Shown: one piece after another, positions 45,101 through 53,121 of the stretch
Position numbering within the stretch: position 1 is the first letter of the stretch
Layout of the letters: every line of letters begins with the position of its first letter
Source of the DNA: Gammaproteobacteria bacterium
GTDB taxonomy: Bacteria > Pseudomonadota > Gammaproteobacteria > Burkholderiales > Rhodocyclaceae
Assembly: GCA_018824085.1 (NCBI GenBank)
Contig: JAHJHI010000001.1
Location: forward strand, 1 to 64,000
Direction: 5' to 3'
Length of the DNA: 64,000 bases
Program-made: the position numbers and the translations under genes
The notes under the pieces: generated by a model
Told to the model about the DNA's origin: nothing
What the model saw: the letters and a program-made list of their open reading frames with translations, nothing else
The model's database searches: none

Positions 45101-45755
45101 TCGCGGTGAAGCCGCGGTAATTCACGTCCATCTGGAAGGGGTTGCCCTGATAGTCATTCACATTGACCGACTGCATGGTCGAATTCAGCAGATCGGCAAT
45201 GCTCACCGAGTGGGCGTTGCGAATGTCTTCCGCGGTGAGGCTCTGCACATTGCCCGGAATCTCTTCCTTCGTCAGCCCCAGCCCCGGAAGCGGCCCGATC
45301 TCGTGGAAGCGCCTGGCGCGCACCTTGATCTCTTCAAGCCGATGCGCGGACGACGTCTCGTCACCCAGCGCCGGCAACGGCTGCGGCGCGGCCCTGCGCA
45401 AGGTGTATCCGCCCGCGTCATCGACGCGTATTTCCAGCCCGCTGCCCTGCAGTGCTGCAGAGAACGCGTCGCGTACCGAAAAATTTCCGCGCACGCCGGT
45501 GCTGCGCTTGCCGCTGACCAGCGAGGGATCAAACGTGAACATCACGCCGGCACGGCGCGCGACGCGATTGAGCGCGTCGCCGAGCGGCCCCGCCGCGATG
45601 TCGTAGTGACGCACCGGGTCATTGCGCGTCGCCTCGGCCAGTTCGAGCCTGAGCGCATCGGCCGCCGCCAGCGTGCTGCCTGCCACCAGCCCGAGCATGA
45701 CTGCGCCGAGCACCTTCCTGCCGGTGCCCGCACCGGTATCTGCTGACCTCCTCAT
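42189..45755 (-). CDS. TonB-dependent outer-membrane receptor with N-terminal STN signalling domain
   Basis: This 1188-residue receptor has a signal peptide ([18 protein letters not shown]) and an STN/secretin domain (about 45-105: [38 protein letters not shown]) that contacts FecR in the periplasm. A plug domain follows ([46 protein letters not shown]), then a long beta-barrel ending in [12 protein letters not shown] and [11 protein letters not shown]. It imports a ferric siderophore or similar ligand. It is longer than typical FecA-type receptors (about 700-800), with expanded barrel loops. FecR and FecI genes precede it, the standard surface-signalling order. Confidence 0.93.
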   Translation of the reverse strand: [1188 protein letters not shown]

Positions 45756-45834
45756 GAGCCTCGCCTTTTTGTTGTGTGGTCGCGGGCAATGACGAAGGAC
45801 GGCGGCGAAAGTACAGCGCGCGCAAAAAAAAAGA

Positions 45835-46839
45835 TCAGCGTCGGTCGATGCGGACGATGTAGGGCGTGAAGCGGGTGACGCGCAGTGGCAGGTTCGCGCT
45901 CAGGGCGGCGAGCGCCCGGTCGGTGTCGTCGAGCGGAAACACGCCGGACACCGACAGTCCACGCAACGCTTCGGCATCGTAGGAGAAGGCGCCGCGACGA
46001 TAGCGCTCGAGTTCGGCAAGCACTTCGGCGAGCGGGCGGTCATTGACCGCCAGCACGCCGTCGCGCCAGCCGGTGAGCGTGTCGATGTCGACCGCTTCTG
46101 CGTCAGTCACGCCGTCGCGCGTGATCAGGGTTGCTTCGCCGGCGCCAAGTGTCACGCAGGCATCGGAGGCCCGGCTGCACGCTTCGACCGTCGATTCGAT
46201 CACGGCCACGGTCGTGGCGACGGCGTCATCCCGGACGATGTACTGCGTGCCGAGCGCACGCGCGGTGGCGTGCCGGCTTTCGACGACGAACGGGCGTTGC
46301 GGATCGGCCGTCACCTCGACCAGTATTTCGCCTTGCTGCAGCACGATGCGGCGCTCCGAGCCGTCATAGCGCACGTCTATCGCCGAATCGGTGTTGAGCG
46401 TGACGCGGCTGCGGTCAGCCAGCGTGATCGTGAGCCGCTCGCCCGGCACCGTGCGGTGATCGGCCAGCAGATAGCGAGCGGTCTGTGTCTGCAGCGCCAG
46501 CCAGCCGCTTGCCGCAACGGCGCAAGCCAGCATCAGCCCGCCGGCCATACTGCGGCGGCGCCGACCGGCACCCGACAAACCTGTATCCAGCGCGGCCTTG
46601 CCCGCCTGCGCATCGACCTGTCCGAAACGTGTCCAGATCTCGTCGATGCGCCCGTAGGCCAGCCGGTGCATCGGGTCGGCGCACAGCCAGTCCTGCAGCG
46701 CCGCGCGCACCTCGGACGGGCAATCGTCGTCCTGCGCCTTCAGGTACCAGTCCGTCGCCTGCGCAACGATTGCCGCGGACGGCGCATCGTCGCCCCGGCG
46801 ACCTTCCGGCTGTGTGGACGTGAGTGTCGCGTGCCGCAT
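45835..46839 (-). CDS. FecR-family anti-sigma/signal-transducing regulator
   Basis: This 334-residue protein has an N-terminal cytoplasmic DUF4880-like region (ATDWYLKAQDD...LQDWLCADPMHRLAYGRI) that binds the sigma factor. One membrane helix lies near 97-117 (SMAGGLMLACAVAASGWLAL), followed by the FecR periplasmic domain (VPGERLTITLADRSRVTLNTDSAIDVRY, LQQGEILVEV, VVESRHATARALGTQY). The end holds an STN-like secretin fold (LRGLSVSGVFPLDDTDRALAALSANLPLRV). It relays receptor occupancy to FecI. The gap to fecI is 3 bases. Confidence 0.93.
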   Translation of the reverse strand: MRHATLTSTQPEGRRGDDAPSAAIVAQATDWYLKAQDDDCPSEVRAALQDWLCADPMHRLAYGRIDEIWTRFGQVDAQAGKAALDTGLSGAGRRRRSMAGGLMLACAVAASGWLALQTQTARYLLADHRTVPGERLTITLADRSRVTLNTDSAIDVRYDGSERRIVLQQGEILVEVTADPQRPFVVESRHATARALGTQYIVRDDAVATTVAVIESTVEACSRASDACVTLGAGEATLITRDGVTDAEAVDIDTLTGWRDGVLAVNDRPLAEVLAELERYRRGAFSYDAEALRGLSVSGVFPLDDTDRALAALSANLPLRVTRFTPYIVRIDRR

Positions 46840-46842
46840 GCG

Positions 46843-47355
46843 TCAGCCGTGCAGCACGCGGTAGCACTGCATCAGCACCGCCGCCAGATACTGCTTGACC
46901 ATGCTGACAGACACGCCAAGCCGGGCCGCGATATCGGCGTGCGGGACACCTTCGAGGCGATACATCAGGAAGGCCTGGCGCGGCTTCGGGGGCAGCATCT
47001 CCAGCATGGTCGCCAGCGCGGCTAGCGTTTCCAGCGCGGCCTGATGTTCTTCCGCGGACGGCGCCGCAACGTCCGGCGCGTGCAGCGCGATGGCGGCCAG
47101 ATAAGACTGTTCGAGCTTGCGCCGGCGCAGGTGGTCGATCAGCAGGCGCCCGGCGGTCGTCGTCAGGAAGGCGCGCGGCTCGCGCAGTTGCGCAAGCCCG
47201 TCACTCTGCATGACGCGCACGAAGGTGTCCTGCGCCAGATCGGCGGCATCCGAGGGGCAGCGGAGCTTCTTGCGCAACCAGCCGAAGAGCCATCCGTGAT
47301 GGTCGATGTACAGCTCCCTGACGAGACGCTGACGGACGGGATGTTCGATCTGCAT
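46843..47355 (-). CDS. FecI-type ECF sigma factor
   Basis: This 170-residue sigma factor has region 2 (LFGWLRKKLRCPSDAADLAQDTFVRVM, REPRAFLTTTAGRLLIDHLRRR) and region 4 (MLEMLPPKPRQAFLMYRLEGVPHADIAARLGVSVSMVKQYLA), of the iron-responsive FecI group. The correct start is ATG at 47355 (MQIEHPVRQ); the ORF track's 52 extra codons are Arg-rich shadow. First gene of the FecI-FecR-receptor set, and it should direct RNA polymerase to the receptor promoter. Confidence 0.93.
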   Translation of the reverse strand: MQIEHPVRQRLVRELYIDHHGWLFGWLRKKLRCPSDAADLAQDTFVRVMQSDGLAQLREPRAFLTTTAGRLLIDHLRRRKLEQSYLAAIALHAPDVAAPSAEEHQAALETLAALATMLEMLPPKPRQAFLMYRLEGVPHADIAARLGVSVSMVKQYLAAVLMQCYRVLHG

Positions 47356-47471
47356 GGCGGGGATCGGAGGGCGGGCGCGGCGCGTTCGGCGATGGCCCGA
47401 TTCTCGAAAGCGCCTTGCCGCTTGTACAGGGAAAAGCTCCCTCGTCCATGCCGCGCAAAGGTGCCGGCGGC

Positions 47472-48245
47472 TCAGGCGCCCGCGCGCTGCCTCGCCTGTT
47501 CGAACAGGCACACGGTGGCCGCCATCGCGACGTTGAGTGATTCCGCAGCACCCGGCATCGGAATGATGACCGGGTGTGTCGCGAGCGCGCTCAGTGCCGG
47601 TGACAGGCCCGCGCCCTCATTGCCGAACAGCCACGCGACCGGGCCCCGCAGGTCCAGCGCGTAGAGCGATTCACGCGCGTCCAGGCGGGTGGCGACGATC
47701 TTGCCGGCGTGATCCGCCAGCGCAGCCGCCACATCGCAGTGCTCGCGGATGTCGAGTCCGAAGTGCGCGCCCTGCCCCGCACGCAGCACCTTGGGGCTCC
47801 AGGCCTGCGCGCAGCCGGTGGTCAGCAGCACGTCGCGCACGCCCACCGCCCAGGCGGCGCGCAACAGCGTGCCCAGATTGCCGCTGTCCTGCACGGCGTC
47901 CAGCACCAGACAGTCGCCGCGCACCGGGGTGTCCGGCGGCGGGGGAATGTCGATCAGTCCGAGCAGGCCGGTCGGCGTGTCACTCGGACTCAGTTCGTCG
48001 AACAGCGCGTCGCCGAGCAACAGTACGTCACCCGGGCCGGTCAGCAGCGCAGCGATCTCCGGGTGATGCAGCGCGCGCTCCGCAACGATGGTCTGGCGCG
48101 GCCGCACGCCCGCTTCGAGCGCGCTGCGGTACAGGTGGATGCCGTCGATGAGCGTGGCCGACGCGTTGCGCCGCTCGCGCGACGAGGTGGCGAGGCGGCG
48201 CAGCTGCTTGAGCTGCGGGTTGTCACGCGACTGGATCTGCTTCAT
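47472..48245 (-). CDS. TrmH/SpoU-family RNA methyltransferase
   Basis: This 257-residue SPOUT methyltransferase has an N-terminal substrate-binding domain (IQSRDNPQLKQLRRLATSSRERRNASATLIDG) and the SPOUT knot motifs: motif 1 LDAVQDSGNLGTLLRAAWAVGV, motif 2 ARLFGNEGAGL-like (VAWLFGNEGAGLSPAL) and motif 3 IIPMPGAAESLNVAMAATVCLFE. It probably 2'-O-methylates rRNA (RlmB/TsnR-like). The ORF track's 395-codon version runs into the next gene; ATG at 48245 overlaps the upstream stop by 4 bases. Confidence 0.93.
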   Translation of the reverse strand: MKQIQSRDNPQLKQLRRLATSSRERRNASATLIDGIHLYRSALEAGVRPRQTIVAERALHHPEIAALLTGPGDVLLLGDALFDELSPSDTPTGLLGLIDIPPPPDTPVRGDCLVLDAVQDSGNLGTLLRAAWAVGVRDVLLTTGCAQAWSPKVLRAGQGAHFGLDIREHCDVAAALADHAGKIVATRLDARESLYALDLRGPVAWLFGNEGAGLSPALSALATHPVIIPMPGAAESLNVAMAATVCLFEQARQRAGA

Positions 48246-48709
48246 CCGGCCACCAGCAGGCGACCGGCGGTGGCCAGCGCAATGGTGACGAAACCCAGCA
48301 AGGTATTGAGCGCAACGAGCTTGCGGATCTGCGCGAGCGCGGCACCGCCGGCCGGCCAGTCGGCGGCGTCGACGGCGCGCAGCAGGCGCTTGTACGGTGC
48401 GAAATACACGTGCATGAAAATGAGCATCATGCCGAGGCCGACGCCGAACATCAGATGCCAGTGCACCGGGGCATTCTTCATGCCGACCGCCAGCATCATC
48501 GCCAGGCCGGTGGCGAAGGTGGCGATGACGGCGGCCCACACCCACGGGAAGAAGCGACCGAACACACCGCGCCAGAGCCTGAGGCGTGCCGGCGGTTCGA
48601 GTTCCAGTGCGGCGACCGGACGCAGGCAGACGTAGGCGAAGAACATGCCGCCGACCCACAGCGTGATGGCTGCGACATGGAGAAAGAGCAGGACGGGAGT
48701 GAGTGTCAT
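48242..48709 (-). CDS. CopD-like small integral membrane protein
   Basis: This 155-residue protein with four membrane helices resembles the CopD family. It begins TPVLLFLHVAAITLWVGGMFFAYVCLRP, a His-Trp motif shared with CopD and HemJ-like proteins, and continues with FPWVWAAVIATFATGLAMMLAVG and LMFGVGLGMMLIFMHVYFAPYKRL. Copper or haem binding through the helix His residues is possible but unproven. ATG at 48709 lacks a visible ribosome binding site; GTG at 48745 is the alternative. Coupled by 4-base overlap to the methyltransferase gene. Confidence 0.78.
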   Translation of the reverse strand: MTLTPVLLFLHVAAITLWVGGMFFAYVCLRPVAALELEPPARLRLWRGVFGRFFPWVWAAVIATFATGLAMMLAVGMKNAPVHWHLMFGVGLGMMLIFMHVYFAPYKRLLRAVDAADWPAGGAALAQIRKLVALNTLLGFVTIALATAGRLLVAG

Positions 48710-48736
48710 GGTCGGGAGGAGGTCCGGAAATGAAGA

Positions 48737-48764
48737 AGCCCGCACATCGCGTGATGCACGGGCT
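48737..48764 (-). terminator. Rho-independent terminator after ahpF
   Basis: AGCCCG and CGGGCT pair around an internal 2-base mismatch and a second stem CATC/GATG. On the minus strand the hairpin is followed by a T-rich run (TTCTTCATTT). It lies 24 bases after the ahpF stop. Confidence 0.72.
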
Positions 48765-48787
48765 CCGATGTTAACGCGAGCGGCGCG

Positions 48788-50362
48788 TCAGGCCGGCGCC
48801 GATGTGCGAATCAGGTGATCGAAAGCGGAAATGGCCGCCTTGGATCCTTCACCCATCGCGATGACGATCTGCTTGTACGGCACGGTGGTCACGTCGCCGG
48901 CGGCAAAGACGCCCGGCGTCGACGTTTCGCAGCGCGCATCGACCTGGATCTCGCCGTACTTCGTCAGCTCGATCGAACCCTTGAGCCACTCGGTGTTCGG
49001 CACCAGACCGATCTGCACGAAAATGCCCTCCAGCTCGACGGCATGCGACGCGCCGCTTGCGCGGTCCGTGTACTTCAGCGCGTTCACCCGGCCGTCCGCA
49101 CCGCCCGTCACTTCCGTGGTCTGCGCCTGCAGGATCACCTTCACGTTCGGCAGGCTCAGCAGCTTGCGCTGCAGCACGGCGTCGGCGCGCATCTGCTTGT
49201 CGAATTCCAGCAGCGTGACGTGACCGACGATGCCGGCCAGATCGATCGCCGCCTCGACGCCCGAATTGCCGCCACCGATCACCGCCACGCGCTTGCCCTT
49301 GAACAGCGGGCCGTCGCAGTGCGGGCAGTAGGCCACGCCCTTGTTGCGGTATTCGCGCTCGCCCGGTACATCCATTTCACGCCAGCGCGCGCCGGTCGCG
49401 AGAATGACGGCGCGCGACTTGAGCTGTCCGCCGTTGGTCAGGTGCAGCGTGATCAGGCCGTCGCCCGACTCTGCCGCCGGAATCAGCTTGTCGACGCGCT
49501 GCAGCGCCATCACATCGACGTCGTAGCTCTTCACATGCTCTTCGAGCGCGGCGGCAAGCTTGGGCCCCTCCGTCTCCTTGACCGAAATGAAGTTCTCGAT
49601 GCCCAGCGTGTCCATCAGCTGGCCGCCAAAGCGCTCGGCGACGATGCCGGTGCGGATGCCCTTGCGCGCGGCGTAGATGGCCGCCGCCGCGCCGGCCGGG
49701 CCGCCGCCGACAATCAACACGTCGAACGCAGCCCTGGCGCTCATCTTCTCGGCGTCGCGCTTTGCCGCACCGGTATCGACCTTGCCCAGTATTTCCTCGA
49801 TGGTCATGCGCCCCGCCCCGAACAGCTCGCCATTCAGGAACACCATCGGCACCGCCATCACCTGGCGGTCGTCGACTTCCTTCTGGAACAACGCGCCGTC
49901 TATCGTGACGACCTTGACGCGCGGATTCAGCACTGCCATCAGGTTCAGCGCCTGCACCACGTCCGGGCAGTTGTGGCACGACAGCGACATGAACACTTCG
50001 AAGTTGTAGTCGCCGTCGAGCGACCTGATCTGCTCGATGATGTCGTCCGGCACGCGCGGCGGGTGGCCGCCGGCCTGCAGCAGCGCGAGCACCAGCGACG
50101 TGAATTCATGGCCGAGCGGAATGGCTGCGAAGCGCAGCGACATGTCGCCGCCCTGGCGGTTGATCGCGAACGACGGCACGCGCGCGACGGCGTCGCTGTC
50201 CGGCGTCAGCGAAATCTTGTCCGACAGTCCGGCGATGTCGTCCAGCAGCCCCCGCAACTCACGCGCGGCGTCGCTGTCGTCCAGCGTGGCGCTCAGTTCG
50301 ATCGGGTACTGCAGCTTTTCGAGGTAGGCCTTCAACTGGGCCTTGAGGGAGTCGTCCAGCAT
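48788..50362 (-). CDS. ahpF: Alkyl hydroperoxide reductase subunit F
   Basis: This 524-residue flavoprotein transfers electrons from NADH to AhpC. The N-terminal tandem thioredoxin-like domain carries the redox motif SCHNCPDV (about residue 130). The C-terminal thioredoxin-reductase-like part has the FAD motif [21 protein letters not shown] and the active-site CPHCDGP (about 345), then GVFAAGDVT. Full length for AhpF. It follows ahpC on the same strand with a terminator-like hairpin between, so ahpC may be made in excess. Confidence 0.96.
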   Translation of the reverse strand: MLDDSLKAQLKAYLEKLQYPIELSATLDDSDAARELRGLLDDIAGLSDKISLTPDSDAVARVPSFAINRQGGDMSLRFAAIPLGHEFTSLVLALLQAGGHPPRVPDDIIEQIRSLDGDYNFEVFMSLSCHNCPDVVQALNLMAVLNPRVKVVTIDGALFQKEVDDRQVMAVPMVFLNGELFGAGRMTIEEILGKVDTGAAKRDAEKMSARAAFDVLIVGGGPAGAAAAIYAARKGIRTGIVAERFGGQLMDTLGIENFISVKETEGPKLAAALEEHVKSYDVDVMALQRVDKLIPAAESGDGLITLHLTNGGQLKSRAVILATGARWREMDVPGEREYRNKGVAYCPHCDGPLFKGKRVAVIGGGNSGVEAAIDLAGIVGHVTLLEFDKQMRADAVLQRKLLSLPNVKVILQAQTTEVTGGADGRVNALKYTDRASGASHAVELEGIFVQIGLVPNTEWLKGSIELTKYGEIQVDARCETSTPGVFAAGDVTTVPYKQIVIAMGEGSKAAISAFDHLIRTSAPA

Positions 50363-50403
50363 GATGTGCTCGGCTTTCCAGAAGACAGGGGATGCAGAAA
50401 AGA

Positions 50404-50445
50404 AAACACCCGGGCCGGCGCGTCAGGCACCTGACCCGGGTGTTT
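50404..50445 (-). terminator. Intrinsic terminator/attenuator between ahpC and ahpF
   Basis: AAACACCCGGG and CCCGGGTGTTT form a perfect 11-base stem, with a smaller inner hairpin (GTCAG/CTGAC). On the minus strand a T-rich run (TTTTCTTTTC) follows. It lies 18 bases after the ahpC stop and 41 before the ahpF start, and should reduce transcription into ahpF. Confidence 0.85.
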
Positions 50446-50463
50446 CAGCGAAGCGGTGCTCGC

Positions 50464-51027
50464 TCAGATCTTGCCGACGAGGTCCAGCGACGGCGTCAGC
50501 GTGTCCGCGCCTTCTTTCCACTTGGCCGGGCAGACCTGACCCGGATGGCTGGCGACGAACTGGGCAGCCTTGAGCTTGCGCAGCGTTTCGTTCATGTCGC
50601 GGGCGATCGCGTTGTCGTGGATTTCGGCGGTCTTGATGACGCCTTCCGGATTGATGATGAAGGTGCCGCGCAGCGCCAGGCCCTCTTCCTCGATATGAAC
50701 GTCGAAGGCGTGCGTGAGCTGGTGCGTCGGATCGCCGACCAGCGGGAACTTGGCCTTGCCGACGGCCGGCGAGGTTTCGTGCCACACCTTGTGCGAGAAG
50801 TGCGTGTCGGTCGTGACGATGTAGATCTCGGCGCCGGCCTTCTGGAACTCGGCGTAGTTGTTCGCTGCGTCCTCGACTTCGGTCGGGCAGTTGAACGTGA
50901 ACGCGGCCGGCATGAACACGATCACCGACCATTTGCCCTTCAGGCTTTCGTCAGTGACGGTGATGAACTTGCCGTTGTGGAAAGCGTTGGCCGTGAAGGG
51001 CTGGACGGTGCTGTTGACGATGGGCAT
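50464..51027 (-). CDS. ahpC: Alkyl hydroperoxide reductase subunit C (peroxiredoxin)
   Basis: This 187-residue typical 2-Cys peroxiredoxin reduces organic hydroperoxides and H2O2. The peroxidatic Cys lies in PAAFTFNCPTEVED (about residue 47) and the resolving Cys in HPGQVCPAKW (about 166), with DTHFSHKVWHE and GTFIINPEG also present. The N-terminus MPIVNSTVQPF and length match E. coli-type AhpC. Its partner ahpF lies downstream. A dyad resembling an OxyR half-site lies 67-81 bases upstream of the start. Confidence 0.97.
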   Translation of the reverse strand: MPIVNSTVQPFTANAFHNGKFITVTDESLKGKWSVIVFMPAAFTFNCPTEVEDAANNYAEFQKAGAEIYIVTTDTHFSHKVWHETSPAVGKAKFPLVGDPTHQLTHAFDVHIEEEGLALRGTFIINPEGVIKTAEIHDNAIARDMNETLRKLKAAQFVASHPGQVCPAKWKEGADTLTPSLDLVGKI

Positions 51028-51093
51028 CTCGAGGTCCTTTGTCGTGGGTTGGGGGATGAAAGCCGCAATGATAGGGCGAAACGTCCCGTTTGT

Positions 51094-51108
51094 TTAGACT
51101 TGATCTAA
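51094..51108 (-). promoter_or_regulatory. Possible OxyR-type operator upstream of ahpC
   Basis: The minus strand reads TTAGATCAAGTCTAA, a dyad matching 7 of the 10 defined positions of the OxyR half-site ATAGnTnnnAnCTAT as I recall it. It lies upstream of ahpC, a classic OxyR target, with TATCAT further downstream as a possible -10. The regulator is inferred; no oxyR gene is in the window. Confidence 0.45.
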
Positions 51109-51121
51109 AAAAGTTCCGGCC

Positions 51122-52129
51122 TCACGGAAACATGTACGCACGCCGCTTCGTGATGGCCACGAGCGACAGCATGACGGGCACCTCCACCAGCACGCCGACG
51201 ACGGTGGCCAGCGCCGCGCCGGAATGCAGCCCGAACAGTGAAATGGCGACGGCAACCGCCAGTTCGAAGAAGTTGGATGTCCCGATCAGGCACGCAGGTG
51301 CCGCGATGCCGTACGGCAGCTTCATCATCCGCGCAGCGAAGAAGCCGAGCGCATAGATGCCGTAGGTCTGCAGCACCAGCGGTACGGCGATCAGCGCGAT
51401 GACGAAGGGCTGGGCGACGATGGTTTCCGCCTGAAAGCCGAACAGCAGCACGACGGTCGCCAGCAGACCGATGATGGACCAGGGCTTGAGCGCCGCCACG
51501 AAGTGCGCCAGGGCCGTACCGCCGCCCAGGGCCTGGCGCGTGAGCACTCCCGCCACCAGCGGCAGCACGACGTAGAGCGCGGTCGACAGCAGCAGCGTCT
51601 CCCAGGGCACAGCGATATCGGTCACGCCGAGCAGGAAACCCGCGATCGGCGCGAAGGCGAACACCATCACCAGATCGTTCACCGATACCTGCACCAGCGT
51701 GTACGCCGCGTCGCCCTTCGTCATCTGGCTCCACACGAACACCATGGCCGTGCATGGCGCCACGCCGAGCAGGATCATGCCGGCGATGTATTCCGACGCC
51801 GACTGCGGATCAACCCAGGGCGCGAACAGGTGCTGGAAGAACAGCACGCCGAGCGCAGCCATCGTGAATGGCTTCACCAGCCAGTTGATGACCAGCGTGA
51901 GCACCAGACCCTGCGGCCGGCGCCCGACATCGCGCACGGCAGCAAAATCGATCTGGATCATCATCGGATAGATCATTATCCAGATCAGCACCGCCACGAC
52001 CAGATTGACGTGCGCCACTTCCAGCGCGGCAACCGTCGCGAAAAAACCAGGCACGATCATGCCGAGGGCAACGCCCGCGACGATGCCCAGCCCGACCCAC
52101 AGGCTGAGCCAGCGTTCAAAAATTCCCAT
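51122..52129 (-). CDS. Arsenite efflux permease, ACR3 family
   Basis: This 335-residue membrane protein with ten predicted helices is of the ACR3 type. Motifs include [40 protein letters not shown], the conserved Cys in [17 protein letters not shown] (needed for As(III) transport in the family), [14 protein letters not shown] and [16 protein letters not shown]. It exports arsenite using the proton-motive force. Last gene of arsR-arsI-arsC-acr3. Confidence 0.95.
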   Translation of the reverse strand: MGIFERWLSLWVGLGIVAGVALGMIVPGFFATVAALEVAHVNLVVAVLIWIMIYPMMIQIDFAAVRDVGRRPQGLVLTLVINWLVKPFTMAALGVLFFQHLFAPWVDPQSASEYIAGMILLGVAPCTAMVFVWSQMTKGDAAYTLVQVSVNDLVMVFAFAPIAGFLLGVTDIAVPWETLLLSTALYVVLPLVAGVLTRQALGGGTALAHFVAALKPWSIIGLLATVVLLFGFQAETIVAQPFVIALIAVPLVLQTYGIYALGFFAARMMKLPYGIAAPACLIGTSNFFELAVAVAISLFGLHSGAALATVVGVLVEVPVMLSLVAITKRRAYMFP

Positions 52130-52138
52130 GATGTGGCC

Positions 52139-52630
52139 TCAATGTGCGGACAGGTCGCGAGCCGTCTGTTGCAGCGTCGGCGCCTGCAACCGTTCGTCCG
52201 GCAGCGCCACCAGTTTGTCGAGCCGGCGCCGGATCAGCGCAAGCGTGTCGCGGAAGGCGGCGAGCTTCGCCGCATCGTCGCCGGACGTGGCCGACGGATC
52301 GGCATACCCCCAGTGCGCCGTGGCAGGGTGCCCCGGCCATACCGGACAGGCTTCGCCCGCGGCGCCGTCGCATACCGTGATGATCAGGTCCATCTGCGGC
52401 GCACCGGGCACCGCGAACTCGTCCCAGGCCTTGCTGCGCACGCCGGCAGTATCCACGCCCGCTTCCGCCAGCGCCTGCAGCGCAAACGGATTGACCTTGC
52501 CGCTCGGCTGGCTGCCTGCCGAGAAGGCGCGGAAGCGTCCGCTTCCCAGATGATTGAGCAGACATTCGGCGAGCACGCTGCGCGCCGAATTGTGCGTGCA
52601 CAGGAACAGCACGTTGACCGGATGGCTCAT
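52139..52630 (-). CDS. arsC: Arsenate reductase, low-molecular-weight phosphatase type
   Basis: This 163-residue enzyme has the P-loop VLFLCTHNSARSVLAE (CX5R with nucleophilic Cys near residue 11) and the later Cys in IITVCDGAAGEACPVWPG. DPSATSGDDAAKLAAFRDT is also typical. It reduces arsenate to arsenite for export by ACR3. The ORF track starts far upstream; ATG at 52630 (MSHPVNVLFLC) is right and lies 1 base after the preceding stop. Confidence 0.94.
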   Translation of the reverse strand: MSHPVNVLFLCTHNSARSVLAECLLNHLGSGRFRAFSAGSQPSGKVNPFALQALAEAGVDTAGVRSKAWDEFAVPGAPQMDLIITVCDGAAGEACPVWPGHPATAHWGYADPSATSGDDAAKLAAFRDTLALIRRRLDKLVALPDERLQAPTLQQTARDLSAH

Positions 52631-52631
52631 G

Positions 52632-53108
52632 TCAGCAGCACCCCGAGCCGGAGGACTTGACGCCGAACGGCAGCGGCTTGCCGCGCGTGACCGGCGCCTT
52701 CGGCTCACAACTCGCCGCGGCGGTGCCGGCCGCTTCGTTGAACACCGGAATGTCGCCGAGCGTATGGAAGTGCTCCCACGCAATGCCCTGCGGATCGGTC
52801 ACCCAGTGCTTTTCGCTGCGCGCGTAGCAACAGGTGGTTTCGCCCTCGTCCAGCAACGCCAGGTCAGCCGCGCCGGCACGCGACTTCATTGCCGCAAGTT
52901 CGCCGGCGTCGTCTGTCTGTATGCCGAGATGGTCGATGCCCGATGCGTGGCCGCGTGTCGAGATCGCGAAATTGACCGGCGGATCCTCGATCATCCACTT
53001 CGCGTAGTCGGCTTCGCTGCGGGTTGGCGCGGCATCGAACAGCCGGTTGTAGAAGGCGATGCTCTTTGCGAGATCGTCGACGTGGAGGTGGACGTGAAAG
53101 CGCTTCAT
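52632..53108 (-). CDS. ArsI/CadI-family VOC protein (C-As lyase type)
   Basis: This 158-residue vicinal-oxygen-chelate protein has probable Fe ligands HLHVDD, GIDHLGIQ and AWEHFHT. The vicinal Cys pair in ETTCCYARSEKHW is the trivalent-organoarsenical binding site that defines ArsI. ArsI cleaves the carbon-arsenic bond of methylarsonite or aromatic arsenicals with Fe(II) and O2. A second CC pair ends the protein (SGSGCC). The start at 53108 (MKRFHVHLHVDD) matches the family. Members named CadI have the same fold, so substrate is inferred from the operon. Confidence 0.88.
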   Translation of the reverse strand: MKRFHVHLHVDDLAKSIAFYNRLFDAAPTRSEADYAKWMIEDPPVNFAISTRGHASGIDHLGIQTDDAGELAAMKSRAGAADLALLDEGETTCCYARSEKHWVTDPQGIAWEHFHTLGDIPVFNEAAGTAAASCEPKAPVTRGKPLPFGVKSSGSGCC

Positions 53109-53121
53109 TCGGGTTCTCCGG

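Noticed and set aside
45756-45834. Cobalamin riboswitch ahead of the TonB receptor
   Set aside because: The gap is only 79 bases and lacks B12-box-like sequence; FecI/FecR control explains regulation.
48815-50434. 539-codon plus-strand ORF opposite ahpF
   Set aside because: Shadow frame; AhpF has all redox and FAD motifs on the other strand.
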